A stretch of 64,000 nucleotides of DNA from G965218495 sp965262785 (GTDB lineage Bacteria > Bacteroidota > Rhodothermia > Rhodothermales > Bin80): the NCBI GenBank assembly GCA_965262785.1, contig OZ253559.1, positions 4,189,082-4,253,081 of the forward strand. The letters are read 5' to 3'. The translations under genes and the position numbers were made by a program. Positions 56,160 to 64,000 of this stretch are shown in pieces. The stretch's first letter is position 1, and every line of letters begins with the position of its first letter. The notes under the pieces are model-generated. The model made no database searches and was not told where the DNA came from. It saw only the letters and a list, made by a program, of their open reading frames with translations.

Positions 56160-56894
56160 CTATCTCCGGCCATAGTAGACCTTTAACGCATCAACCAGGC
56201 CCTGGGTGGTGTAATCTGTGGCCACGGCGCGAACATTGAATCCCAGGGCCCTTGCGGCCTTGGCCGTGATCGGACCAATGCAGGCCACGACAGCTCCTGC
56301 GGTGTTGATGCCCGTTAGCTCTGCGTAGCTTCGGGCCGTGGATGCACTCGTAAACGTGATTGCGTCCACGCCGGCGTGCACCGCATTAAATGCAGCCGGC
56401 ATAGGTTCGTTTGTCTCTGCGAAGTATATCGCTACTTCCTCTACGCGTATGCCACGCGCCTGCAGGAGCATTCTCAGCGCCGGCCTCGCTCCGCGGGCAC
56501 GCAATAGCAATACTCGTCTTCCGTCAATTCCGTCCGCTATGCGCTCTGCACGATACTCAGTCGGCATATAGTGAACTCTCACCCCGGCGCCTTCAAGTGC
56601 CTGCCTGGTTGCCGGCCCTATCGCCGCAACCTTGGCGGTAACCGGCCACGGGGAGCCCATCGATTCTAAGGCAATCCGCACCCCGTTCGCGCTAGTAAAT
56701 ACGATCCAGTCATAGTCTCTAAGGCGGGAAAGGACGACTTTGGTGAAGCTGCTATTGGCCGTCTTTACCAAACGGATTGTTGGAAATCGGATTGGAAAGG
56801 CTCCGGCGTCATAGAGCATTCCGCAAAGCGCTTCCGCCTGATCCTCCGGCCGTGTCACTACCACGCGTTTCTGCGCTAGGGGGCTACGCAACAC
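56160..56894 (-). CDS. hemD: Uroporphyrinogen-III synthase
   Basis: Cyclises hydroxymethylbilane with inversion of ring D. 244 residues. The family is poorly conserved, but the features expected are there: KRVVVTRPEDQAEALCGML at the N-terminus, DWIVFTSANGVRIAL, VAAIGPATRQALEGAGV, VDAITFTSASTARSYAEL and VACIGPITAKAARALGF, arranged as two similar domains. The start is GTG at 56894, inside the end of hemC (11 bp overlap). Operon position between hemC and hemB makes the call safe. Confidence 0.93.
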   Translation of the reverse strand: MLRSPLAQKRVVVTRPEDQAEALCGMLYDAGAFPIRFPTIRLVKTANSSFTKVVLSRLRDYDWIVFTSANGVRIALESMGSPWPVTAKVAAIGPATRQALEGAGVRVHYMPTEYRAERIADGIDGRRVLLLRARGARPALRMLLQARGIRVEEVAIYFAETNEPMPAAFNAVHAGVDAITFTSASTARSYAELTGINTAGAVVACIGPITAKAARALGFNVRAVATDYTTQGLVDALKVYYGRR

Positions 56895-57786
56895 CTAGTA
56901 CCTCCACCGCACCACGGCGCAGCGCTTCTTCCGCAAGTCGGGCACCCAGAGACCGGGGTTCTCTTCCCTCGCCCATCACACGAATGACCCGTTCGCCCTC
57001 GGTAGAGGCCACCATGCCCTGCATGGTGATGAGTTCTTGGTTCGCTAGCCGCGCATAGGCGGCAATGGGTGCGGCGCATCCGCCTCCCAGGGCAGACAGG
57101 AACGCACGCTCCGCCGTAGTGGTCGTCCGGGCGTTAGGGCAATCCACGGCTCCCAGAAGGGTGACTGCTTCATCACAGTCGGCACGGCACTGCACGGCAA
57201 GGGCCCCTTGTCCGGGGGCAGGCAACATCACCTTCAGTGGCAGTATCGCACCCGCGCCGTGCTCGATGTTGAGGCGTTTGAGCCCTGCCTGAGCAAGAAC
57301 CAGCGCATCTACCTCGCCCGCACGCATCTTGTCTACGCGCGTGTTCACGTTACCGCGCACCGGCTGCACGGACAGGTCCGGCCTGTATGCTAACAACTGT
57401 GCTCGTCGCCTCCGGCTCGATGTGCCAACGGAAGCCCCTTGAGGTAGAGTGTCCAAACTAAAAGCACCCCGTGTCATGAGAACATCCCTTGCTGTTGCGC
57501 GGCCTAGTATGGCGCCCAATGCAACACCTGGCCACGACACCGTAGGTAGATCCTTAAGCGAATGAACCGCTAAGTCGATGCGGCCTTCAACTATGGCCTC
57601 CTCCAATGCGGAGGTAAACAACCCCCTACCGCCAACGAGTGCGCCCGCGAGCCTGTCGCCCTCAGTCGTGATCTCCACTACCTTAACGTCCAGGTCTGGC
57701 CACGCCGACTGAAGAGCTGCGCAAACGAGCCTCGTCTGCACCAGCGCCAGGCGTGACCGGCGCGTCCCCACGGTGACGCCCCGCAT
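56884..57786 (-). CDS. hemC: Hydroxymethylbilane synthase (porphobilinogen deaminase)
   Basis: Joins four porphobilinogens on a dipyrromethane cofactor. About 300 residues from the ATG at 57786, one base after the hemA stop; a TTG at 57798 is less likely. The protein opens VTVGTRRSRLALVQT, then GGRGLFTSALEEAI, DLAVHSLKDLPT with the catalytic Asp, GTSSRRRRAQLLAYRPDL with the substrate-binding arginines, and the cofactor cysteine in LGGGCAAPIAAYA. Overlaps hemD by 11 bp. Confidence 0.97.
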   Translation of the reverse strand: MRGVTVGTRRSRLALVQTRLVCAALQSAWPDLDVKVVEITTEGDRLAGALVGGRGLFTSALEEAIVEGRIDLAVHSLKDLPTVSWPGVALGAILGRATARDVLMTRGAFSLDTLPQGASVGTSSRRRRAQLLAYRPDLSVQPVRGNVNTRVDKMRAGEVDALVLAQAGLKRLNIEHGAGAILPLKVMLPAPGQGALAVQCRADCDEAVTLLGAVDCPNARTTTTAERAFLSALGGGCAAPIAAYARLANQELITMQGMVASTEGERVIRVMGEGREPRSLGARLAEEALRRGAVEVLGVA

Positions 57787-57787
57787 T

Positions 57788-59035
57788 CTAGAGGGCAAAA
57801 AGTGCCCGGATCAAGTCCGTCTCTGGACCAGCATCACTGGTGCTGGCGCGCTCCCGCAGCCTTGTCGTCGGCTCGTGTAAGAGCTTGTTGACCAGTGTTT
57901 GAGAAAAATGTCGCAGCCGCGCCACGTCATCCGCGCCCAAGCCGTTCATGCCCTTTAGCGCACGTGCAAGCTCCTCCTGCCGGATGGTATCGGCTTTGAG
58001 TCGAAGATTGCGTATGACTGGTTCTACGGTCAGCGCACGTACGCGTCCTTCGAGCGCTTCTATTTCTTCGTCAACGATAGCTACGGCTTTGGGAACTTCG
58101 GCACGGCGCAGCGCCAATGAAGCGTCAACCTCTGCGCGCAAGCTGTCAATGTCAAATAGCCGAACCCCCGCTATGCGCTGTACGCTTACATCAACGTTGC
58201 GAGGTACTGCCAGGTCAACAATAAGCAGCGGCATTTGGCGACCTTGGAGATGACGCTGGCCCAAGAGCACACCCTGACCGCGCGCCGTGCAAAAAACCAC
58301 GTCAACTTCGCGGAGCACCTCTTCGAGCACCGCCAGGGGGCGCGCCTGCGCGCCCATAGTCTCAGCGAGTTTGGCCGCATTTGCTTCGGAACGATTCACC
58401 ACCACCAGCCGGGATACTCCCGCACCGCACAGGATCTTTGCTACCAGGCGGCCCATCACGCCAGCCCCGATGATGGCGATTCGCGGTGTAGCTAGCGGCC
58501 CGGTCAGTCGGCGGACTAAGTCAACGGCAACGGATGCCACGCTTGCGGGGTTGCGCGCTAGCGCCGATTCCTGCCGTACGCGCCCGCCGGCCTTGAGCGC
58601 TGTCTGGAACAGCGCCGAAAGCAGCGGGCTTGCATGACCACGTGAGGTAGACTGCCTGAGGCATTCCTGCACCTGACCTTGAATCTGCGGCTCGCCCAGC
58701 ACCATTGAATCCAGTCCGGCGGCGACGCGCGCCAGATGCCGTGCGGCGTTTGAACCCGTGTACTCGTACACATGGGACCGAGCGGCCGCCAGATAATTGC
58801 CGTGGTTTGGCGGGAGGAGGCCGTTGATCGCTGTCTGGAGTGATCGGGTGTCATCCGCCTCGCGTTCAATATAGAATTCCAGCCGGTTGCAGGTGGAAAG
58901 CAGCGCAAAGCCCCGCAGGTCGGCTGCGCGCTCATAGAGGCCGTCTTGAGCCGCCGGCGACAAGCACAGCGCCTCACGCACGGCCACAGGTGCGTCATGG
59001 TGACTCAAGCCCAAGCAGCCAATTCGCGCTAGCAT
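57788..59035 (-). CDS. hemA: Glutamyl-tRNA reductase
   Basis: First committed step of the C5 pathway: NADPH-dependent reduction of glutamyl-tRNA to glutamate-1-semialdehyde. About 415 residues from the ATG at 59035 (LARIGCLGLSHHDAPV). The catalytic Cys lies in LLSTCNRLEFY, followed by HLARVAAGLDSMVLGEPQIQG, the NADPH fold IIGAGVMGRLVAKIL and a C-terminal helical dimerisation domain. It is the first gene of the hem operon, so the promoter lies above 59035; a TTG at 59094-59096 and TTTCTTTG at 59064-59071 (read on the minus strand) loosely resemble a Bacteroidota promoter but prove nothing. Confidence 0.97.
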   Translation of the reverse strand: MLARIGCLGLSHHDAPVAVREALCLSPAAQDGLYERAADLRGFALLSTCNRLEFYIEREADDTRSLQTAINGLLPPNHGNYLAAARSHVYEYTGSNAARHLARVAAGLDSMVLGEPQIQGQVQECLRQSTSRGHASPLLSALFQTALKAGGRVRQESALARNPASVASVAVDLVRRLTGPLATPRIAIIGAGVMGRLVAKILCGAGVSRLVVVNRSEANAAKLAETMGAQARPLAVLEEVLREVDVVFCTARGQGVLLGQRHLQGRQMPLLIVDLAVPRNVDVSVQRIAGVRLFDIDSLRAEVDASLALRRAEVPKAVAIVDEEIEALEGRVRALTVEPVIRNLRLKADTIRQEELARALKGMNGLGADDVARLRHFSQTLVNKLLHEPTTRLRERASTSDAGPETDLIRALFAL

Positions 59036-59227
59036 TCTATTCCCGACAAGCGTTTGCGGACAGCAAAGAAAAGAAGTGCAGTCGTAAGATGAACAAGTTA
59101 CGCATTTCTTCACAGGAATCGTATGATGCGCCCACGCAGCAGGGCCTCGAGCTGCTTACGGGAAGACAGCGTAAGCGCATGCGCTCAGGGTGCGGCCTCC
59201 AGGCAAGGTGCGTAGCACTAAACTGCG

Positions 59228-60265
59228 CTATAAATGCGGGCGAAACAGGGTCTTGATGCCACGTTTGGTGCGGAAAGTCTCAAAGGCTGCTTCCCACTCC
59301 GCCAGCGGGAAAGCATGTGTGATGAGCGGCTTCACATCCACCGTACCGCTGGAAAGCAACCGCACCGCCCTCAGCCAAGACTCGGGCGTACTCGCATTGC
59401 TGCCGGTGACTACCAGCTCCTTGTAGCATACCTGGTCCAGGTCCCAAGATACGGGCCTGCCAAACAGCCCCACTTGGACATAGCGCCCACGGCGCCGCAC
59501 GAGTTCAAGTAGCTGGCCTGCCGACTGGGTGGCGCCCGAGCATTCATAAACTACATCAGCGCCGAGGCCGCCATGCGTCAAATCCTCAATGAGTGACCGC
59601 GGGTCATGCCGGCTTACGTTGAACGTGTAATCTGCGCCGAGCGCCTCTGCAACGGCCAGGCGACGCGAATCTACGTCAGTACCCAAAACGATGGCTAGAG
59701 CACCCGCAGCCTTGACAAGTTGCAACGCAAGGAGTCCGATAGACCCGGGCCCCGCAATCACGGCGACTTCACCAGCACGTACGGGCGTGCTGCATAGCTG
59801 CACCCCCTGTACAGCGCAGGCCAGTGGCTCCGTCAGGGCGCCTTCCTGATACGAAATACGCTCTGGCAGCTGGTGGAGGTTGCCAGCCGGTACGACAAGA
59901 TACTCTGCAAATCCGCCGTTGACGGCTGACCCGATGGAGCACCTTTGGTGGCAGAGGTTGCTTTGCCCTGCACGGCAATACCGACAGCGACCGCATGTAT
60001 AGAAATAGGTTTCGGTTGTGACCCGGGTGCCCAGTTCCACATCCTCAACGTCCTGCCCCAGGCCAACCACCTCACCGCAGACCTCATGACCCAGCACTAC
60101 TGGCGGGCGCGTCTTGAACTCGTCCAGATAGATATGAATATCGGTGCCGCAAATGCCGGCTGCGTGCACCTTTAGCTTCACTTCGCCAGGGCCAGCGTCT
60201 GGCGTGGCAATCTCCTGCAGTGCAATCTGCCCGACGCCGGGTGCCACCTTCATTACTGCTTTCAT
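59228..60265 (-). CDS. Zinc-dependent medium-chain alcohol/polyol dehydrogenase
   Basis: A 345-residue NAD(P)-dependent dehydrogenase of the sorbitol/threonine dehydrogenase group. Catalytic zinc ligands are in AAGICGTDIHIYL and VLGHEVCGEVVG, and four structural-zinc cysteines in CGRCRYCRAGQSNLC. The Rossmann motif is AVIAGPGSIGLLALQLV, and CAVQGVQL precedes it. The start is ATG 60265, 14 bp after the stop of the preceding gene, suggesting one transcript with the PLP enzyme. The substrate could be a hydroxy-amino acid such as threonine or a polyol; the neighbour favours the former. Confidence 0.88.
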   Translation of the reverse strand: MKAVMKVAPGVGQIALQEIATPDAGPGEVKLKVHAAGICGTDIHIYLDEFKTRPPVVLGHEVCGEVVGLGQDVEDVELGTRVTTETYFYTCGRCRYCRAGQSNLCHQRCSIGSAVNGGFAEYLVVPAGNLHQLPERISYQEGALTEPLACAVQGVQLCSTPVRAGEVAVIAGPGSIGLLALQLVKAAGALAIVLGTDVDSRRLAVAEALGADYTFNVSRHDPRSLIEDLTHGGLGADVVYECSGATQSAGQLLELVRRRGRYVQVGLFGRPVSWDLDQVCYKELVVTGSNASTPESWLRAVRLLSSGTVDVKPLITHAFPLAEWEAAFETFRTKRGIKTLFRPHL

Positions 60266-60278
60266 CGAATACCCATAG

Positions 60279-61415
60279 CTATTGTACGCACCCGCGCGCA
60301 TCCACGCGCCACGTTGCCACTACTTCGTCGCCGTCCACCAAGAACGCCTCTTCCTGCGTGTTGACGACTACGCAGGCGTGATTGGGTACCACGCGCACGC
60401 GGTCTCCAACGGCCAGCGTACTTCCGCCTCGCACTGCGCCCCAGCCATGCTCCTCACTCAGATTGACCAGGCGTGTATGCGGATGTGGCACCATGCTCCT
60501 GGGATGATACAGCAGCCTGCCGAATTCATCCGACAGTGGTGCCCGGTCCGATGTCAGCACTTTCCGGCCAGCATCCACAAAAAACCGTTCGGTGCCGCCA
60601 GGATCTCGGTGACGGCTGATCACCGTCGTAAGCACAGTCAGGGCACAGTCCTTCAGCGTACAGACACCCAAGTTGACTTGGGTGATATCATTGAATACGT
60701 AGTTGCCGGGACGTATTTCCGTGACAGCGAATCCGCTTTGGGTCACGTTTGCAAAGTGGTACGCAGACGGCGTTGAGCCCACGCTTACATCAAAGCGTCC
60801 CGGTACCGCCAAGCCGGCTTCGCCGAGCCGCGACGCTACCGCAAGCATCCGATCCCGTGCCTCAGCCATGACAGGGCCAGCCTGCCCCGGCTTGTAGGCA
60901 TTGCCCTCGTGCGTGAGTATGCCGGTGAACCTAAGGCCTGGAAGCTCCGCCACGCGCTGTGCAAATGCCACCAAAGACGGATCATCCCAGCGCCTGCCGC
61001 ACCGCCCGTAGCCGGCGTCTATCTCCAGCAGCACCTTGGCGCGCTTGCCGCGACTGGCAAAGACCGCAGATGCCTGCCGCGCCGCTGTGAGCGAGTCAAC
61101 GCAAAATGATAGGCCCGGCCCCAGCGCCGCGATTCGCTCAAGCTTGTCACGCCCCACGACCGTGTAGGCAATACAAATGTCACTAAAACCTGCCTGAGCA
61201 AAAACCTCGGCTTCTCCAACTTTGGCCACGGTGATGCCCTGTGCGCCTTGAGAACGCTGAAGCACGGCTAGCGCCACCATCTTGTGGGTCTTCGTATGCG
61301 GGCGCAGTGCTACGTGCATACGGTCCGCGCGCGCTTGCATCCCGGTCATGTTTGCCTCCAAGCGCCGCCGCTCAATGAGCAGGCAGGGCGTGGCCAATTC
61401 ATCAATGGTTGACAT
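60279..61415 (-). CDS. D-threonine aldolase/D-serine dehydratase-like PLP enzyme
   Basis: A 378-residue PLP protein of fold type III (alanine-racemase barrel) with the C-terminal D-serine-dehydratase-like domain. The Schiff-base lysine is Lys42 in RPHTKTHK; LEIDAGYGRCG and LTHEGNAY are family motifs, and the C-terminal RVVPNHACVVVN supplies the His and Cys metal ligands. Members cleave D-threonine or hydroxyaspartate or dehydrate D-serine. Followed 14 bp later by the alcohol dehydrogenase, which suggests paired breakdown of a beta-hydroxy D-amino acid. Start ATG 61415. Confidence 0.87.
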   Translation of the reverse strand: MSTIDELATPCLLIERRRLEANMTGMQARADRMHVALRPHTKTHKMVALAVLQRSQGAQGITVAKVGEAEVFAQAGFSDICIAYTVVGRDKLERIAALGPGLSFCVDSLTAARQASAVFASRGKRAKVLLEIDAGYGRCGRRWDDPSLVAFAQRVAELPGLRFTGILTHEGNAYKPGQAGPVMAEARDRMLAVASRLGEAGLAVPGRFDVSVGSTPSAYHFANVTQSGFAVTEIRPGNYVFNDITQVNLGVCTLKDCALTVLTTVISRHRDPGGTERFFVDAGRKVLTSDRAPLSDEFGRLLYHPRSMVPHPHTRLVNLSEEHGWGAVRGGSTLAVGDRVRVVPNHACVVVNTQEEAFLVDGDEVVATWRVDARGCVQ

Positions 61416-61520
61416 GGCCCGTGCAACGGCTTTTGGCCTTCATGGATTCTTCAGGCTTGCCATTTACATTCTCGTCATTTACTTTGAAACATAAAGTACT
61501 TTGCATTGGTAGAAAGGGCC

Positions 61521-62117
61521 ATGCAACAGGATCACGCCCCAATTCCGCGCGGCACGCGCGAAGACCAAGCCACCGAGCACCTGCGCTTCATACGCGAGGT
61601 GATGGAGCGGACCGCTTCCTTTACGGCCGTACCAGGCTGGAGCATGTTCGCGGTTGGCCTAACCGCCCTGCCGGCCGCGTTTCTTGCTGCCCGGCAGCCG
61701 ACTGCGGATGGGTTTCTGTTGATTTGGCTCATTGAGCTCCTTGTAGCACTTAGCATTGGAATCGTAGGGCTAAGGCGAAAGGCACACCGCATTGGCGTAT
61801 CGCTCCGCTCCGGGCCTGGCCGCAAGTATTTAATGAACATGACACCGCCACTGGTGGCCGGACTTGTGCTGACAGTGGCGTTGTGGCAGTACGGCGACAC
61901 AGCGCTGCTGGCTTCGGTATGGCTCCTCTTGTATGGAGCAGGCACCATCACAGGCGGAGGTAACTCGGTGGGGCTCATCCCGATTCTGGGCGTCACATTC
62001 ATGGCATTTGGTGCCTTGGCATTACTCATGCCGCTTACCCATTGGGTGCTTGCAGCCGGGTTTGGCGGGCTGCATATGGGGTTTGGCCTTGTGATTGCCC
62101 GAAGGTATGGCGGATAA
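61521..62117 (+). CDS. Multi-pass inner-membrane protein of unknown function
   Basis: About 198 residues from the ATG at 61521 (a TTG at 61506 is possible). After a charged N-terminus (TREDQATEHLRFIREVMERTASFTAVPGWSM in outline) there are about five to six membrane helices, for example FAVGLTALPAAFLAA, LIWLIELLVALSIGIVGL, LVAGLVLTVALWQY and LIPILGVTFMAFGALALLM. The FIREVMERTASFTAVPG start resembles a family often found directly before a winged-helix regulator, as here: the next gene overlaps its end by 11 bp. Function unknown. Confidence 0.75.
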   Translation: MQQDHAPIPRGTREDQATEHLRFIREVMERTASFTAVPGWSMFAVGLTALPAAFLAARQPTADGFLLIWLIELLVALSIGIVGLRRKAHRIGVSLRSGPGRKYLMNMTPPLVAGLVLTVALWQYGDTALLASVWLLLYGAGTITGGGNSVGLIPILGVTFMAFGALALLMPLTHWVLAAGFGGLHMGFGLVIARRYGG

Positions 62118-62451
62118 GGCTACCCAACCCATGAAGCGGGCTGCCAAGGTCCTCAGTTTTCGGCCGGACCCGCTGATCCATGGCCGGATACGGCTGGGGA
62201 TTGTAAGTGCGCTGGCAGCAGGCGAACGGCTGAGCTTTAGCGATCTGAAGAATCTTTTGGCCACCACGGACGGCAACCTCAGCGTGCATGCGCGGAAACT
62301 CGAGACGGCAGGCTATATCGAATCCCTGAAGTCGTTTGTCGGCCGCCTGCCGAAGACCGAGTATCGACTCACGCGCGAGGGCCGCGTGGCCCTGACTCAA
62401 TACCTCGACCAGATGGAACAAATGCTCGCGCTTGCCCGCCAAGTAAACTAG
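62107..62451 (+). CDS. Winged-helix transcriptional regulator
   Basis: About 114 residues from the ATG at 62107, overlapping the membrane protein by 11 bp. The winged helix-turn-helix reads HGRIRLGIVSALAAGERLSFSDLKNLLATTDGNLSVHARKLETAGYI, with wing residues in FVGRLPKTEYRLTREGRVAL, matching the PF13601 type of one-domain regulators related to MarR and ArsR. It ends in an amphipathic helix that could form a dimer. No ligand-binding part is visible. It probably controls its own cluster, with the membrane protein as effector or sensor; this is inference. Confidence 0.85.
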   Translation: MADKATQPMKRAAKVLSFRPDPLIHGRIRLGIVSALAAGERLSFSDLKNLLATTDGNLSVHARKLETAGYIESLKSFVGRLPKTEYRLTREGRVALTQYLDQMEQMLALARQVN

Positions 62452-62457
62452 ACCGAC

Positions 62458-62847
62458 ATGCGAATAAAAGTTCTCCTCAGACTTGCCATCATCGCAGCCT
62501 GTGTGCTCACTACCGCAGCGTCGGCGTTGGTGCTCTTCTTCATTGTTACGAATCCGGATCAAACTTGGACCTGGCCCCGCATCACAGCTTCACTATTCGT
62601 CCTCGCGGTGAACAGCGCCATCCTCTTGCGAGTCTTTGGACCCGCCATCCGGGCAGATTTGCTTGTGCTCCTTGGATCAGTGGCCTTGGTTGCCCTTGGC
62701 GCCGCTGCTGCCGTGTACAGCTATTTCATGGTGGAGATCACAGGCGATTTGGAAGCTTGGGCCATAATGGCCTGCCTGATTCTGATAGCACAGGGCACCG
62801 GTACACTGCTCTACCTTCATGTCTACCGAAACCCAACCCTTGCCTAA
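62458..62847 (+). CDS. Four-helix membrane protein of unknown function
   Basis: A 129-residue protein with about four membrane helices (LAIIAACVLTTAASALVLFFIV, ITASLFVLAVNSAILL, LLVLLGSVALVALGAAAAVYSYF and WAIMACLILIAQGTGTLLYLHVY). It starts 6 bp after the regulator and overlaps uppS by 29 bp. No known domain. Tight packing argues for co-expression with the regulator and uppS. Confidence 0.7.
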   Translation: MRIKVLLRLAIIAACVLTTAASALVLFFIVTNPDQTWTWPRITASLFVLAVNSAILLRVFGPAIRADLLVLLGSVALVALGAAAAVYSYFMVEITGDLEAWAIMACLILIAQGTGTLLYLHVYRNPTLA

Positions 62848-63547
62848 ACCTGCACTCAGGACGGGACTCCACGTTGCCATTATCATGGATGGCAATGGCC
62901 GCTGGGCCAAATGGCGCGGGCTGCCACGCACGGCTGGTCATGCAGCCGGTGTCAGTGCAGTACGCGCCGTCACAGAGACAGCAGCGCGGCGCAATATCTC
63001 TACACTCACACTGTATGCATTCTCCTCAGACAATTGGCACCGCCCTCGCGCCGAGGTGTCAGCCATCATGCAACTCCTCGTCAGTCGTTTGCCCGCGGAA
63101 TCCAAAAAGCTCGCGCGGGAAGACATCCGCCTGAGCTTCATTGGGCGTCGAGATCGACTGTCCAACGAAGTTTTACGTGCTATTCATGCCGCAGAAACCC
63201 TTACCCGCCACGGATCAGTACTGCATTTGCGACTGGCCTTGGACTATTCCTCGCGGGAGGCCCTTGCGTGCGCGGCCCGGCACCTCAACGGTGCCGACAC
63301 TCCAAACGATGTGAGCTCCATCCAGCATGCGCTGGCCCGCGCATATCATGCGGACACACTTGTGCCGGATGTTGACCTCCTGATTCGCACCGGTGGGGAA
63401 CAGCGCTTGAGTGACTTCCTGCTGTGGGAATGTGCTTACGCAGAGTTGTATTTCACACCCTGCCGGTGGCCCGATTTCGACGATGCGGCGCTGGATGAAG
63501 CGCTATCCGAATTTCGCAGCAGGCAACGCCGCTTTGGCAGGGTCTGA
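62819..63547 (+). CDS. uppS: Isoprenyl transferase (undecaprenyl-diphosphate synthase)
   Basis: A cis-prenyltransferase making the C55 carrier lipid for peptidoglycan and other wall polymers. The 242-residue protein has HVAIIMDGNGRWA with catalytic Asp24, then AGHAAGVSAVRAV, LYAFSSDNWHRP, LRLALDYSSREAL and the C-terminal LLIRTGGEQRLSDFLLWECAYAELYF. It begins 29 bp inside the membrane-protein gene. The next genes in many Bacteroidota (bamA type) are not seen before the window ends. Confidence 0.95.
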   Translation: MSTETQPLPKPALRTGLHVAIIMDGNGRWAKWRGLPRTAGHAAGVSAVRAVTETAARRNISTLTLYAFSSDNWHRPRAEVSAIMQLLVSRLPAESKKLAREDIRLSFIGRRDRLSNEVLRAIHAAETLTRHGSVLHLRLALDYSSREALACAARHLNGADTPNDVSSIQHALARAYHADTLVPDVDLLIRTGGEQRLSDFLLWECAYAELYFTPCRWPDFDDAALDEALSEFRSRQRRFGRV

Positions 63548-64000
63548 GACACTCAGGAATCCAGGAGCTTGCTCCACAGAAATCTTAACCCAAACTCGTC
63601 ATTTTGGGAACCTACGGTGGCCCAATGGGGCGAGAATAGGCGCCCCCAGCGGACTATTCGCTCGTTGCGGACCTATTTTGCGGCACTTCGGAGCTCTACG
63701 GTGAAGACTCGTTGAATCTGGTCGTATTCTTCCGAACAACGTCAGCGAAATGCCACCAGTCTAGGCGTTGTAAATGTTAGGGAGTGCGCCCAATTACTTT
63801 CTTGCCGGTGTCACTGACTGGCCCGCGCCGATGAGTCCGCGCTATGGATCACGGCAGGTTTCGAGCGCCCCGTCGCGAGCCCCGTGAACCGTCTGGCCTA
63901 CCAACCCGATCATCGGAGAGGTCGAGGCCAATGTCGAAAGTTGATGCAAACCCATCACCTTCAGAGCTGAGGGCAAGTGTAAGCTGATCCTCGGACCGGC
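63548..64000. other. Right edge without a supported gene
   Basis: 450 bp with only short frames lacking motifs. No outer-membrane assembly gene follows uppS within the window, and no terminator is obvious. Confidence 0.5.

Noticed and set aside
59064..59096. Bacteroidota-type promoter before hemA
   Set aside because: TTG and TTTCTTTG are present, but the spacing (22) and the missing TA make it no better than chance.
1..64000. CRISPR arrays, rRNA genes or further tRNAs
   Set aside because: No regularly spaced repeats, no rRNA signatures and only one cloverleaf (tRNA-Ala) were seen.

Overview
The window looks like a chromosomal piece of a Bacteroidota-type bacterium, most likely a Rhodothermota (Rhodothermales) lineage. 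The reasons are a C-terminal type IX secretion sorting domain (6498-8624, minus strand), a TonB-dependent receptor with an N-terminal carboxypeptidase-regulatory-like domain (31779-34625), a bacillithiol-type YpdA flavoprotein of the Bacteroidota variety (5490-6494) and many Sec, Tat or lipoprotein exported proteins of unusual modular build. This placement is inference; no rRNA is present. Coding density is uneven. Tight operons alternate with 0.4-1.3 kb stretches without intact genes, and at least some of these hold recognisable dead genes: a rhodanese at the left edge and a mobilization module at 34.9-36.4 kb. The genome therefore appears to be eroding and to have been invaded by mobile DNA.

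Layout. 1-440: remnant of an SseA-type sulfurtransferase. 1.4-4.2 kb: truA, a Kelch lipoprotein, a small membrane protein and tadA in one run. 5.5-6.5 kb: ypdA. 6.5-12.7 kb (minus): two tandem seven-heme cytochrome c/TPR lipoproteins followed by a T9SS-exported metzincin-like protease. 12.8-15.9 kb: gamma-glutamyltransferase and an APC amino-acid permease, plausibly coupled in glutathione or peptide amino-acid recovery. 16.8-17.4 kb: an unknown lipoprotein. 18.4-20.8 kb: an IS4/Tn5-type transposase fused to a DruA-like (DUF4338) domain. 21.0-24.0 kb: a very large BNR/VPS10-type propeller protein. 24.2-31.3 kb: recO, hyuA-hyuB and acnA, then tRNA-Ala(CGC). 31.8-34.6 kb: the TonB receptor with its own terminator. 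34.9-36.4 kb: decayed mobC/relaxase/mobB-like module. 36.4-39.5 kb: a Tat-exported Gfo/Idh oxidoreductase and wecB. 40.2-44.4 kb: a PEP-hydrolase-like TIM barrel, a cupin and a 981-residue propeller/cupredoxin/ThuA mosaic. 44.4-45.6 kb: a PLP aminotransferase. 46.0-48.7 kb: a complete IS256-family element with terminal inverted repeats and an 8-bp target duplication. 49.2-49.9 kb: a HAD phosphatase. 49.8-59.0 kb (minus): hemA-hemC-hemD-hemB-hemQ-hemE-hemH-hemY-hemL. 59.2-61.4 kb: a zinc alcohol dehydrogenase and a D-threonine-aldolase-like enzyme. 61.5-63.5 kb: membrane protein, winged-helix regulator, membrane protein and uppS.

The points most worth a second look are: (1) the nine-gene hem operon, which has exactly the nine enzymes of the coproporphyrin-dependent heme route and no others; (2) the two-ORF IS256 element, whose upstream gene reads as a transposase paralogue that has lost all three catalytic acidic residues; (3) the DruA-like domain fused to a transposase; (4) the dead plasmid-mobilization module; and (5) a copper/propeller/ThuA mosaic protein that has a cupredoxin where relatives usually carry cytochrome c. 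No CRISPR array, rRNA or intact defence operon was seen.
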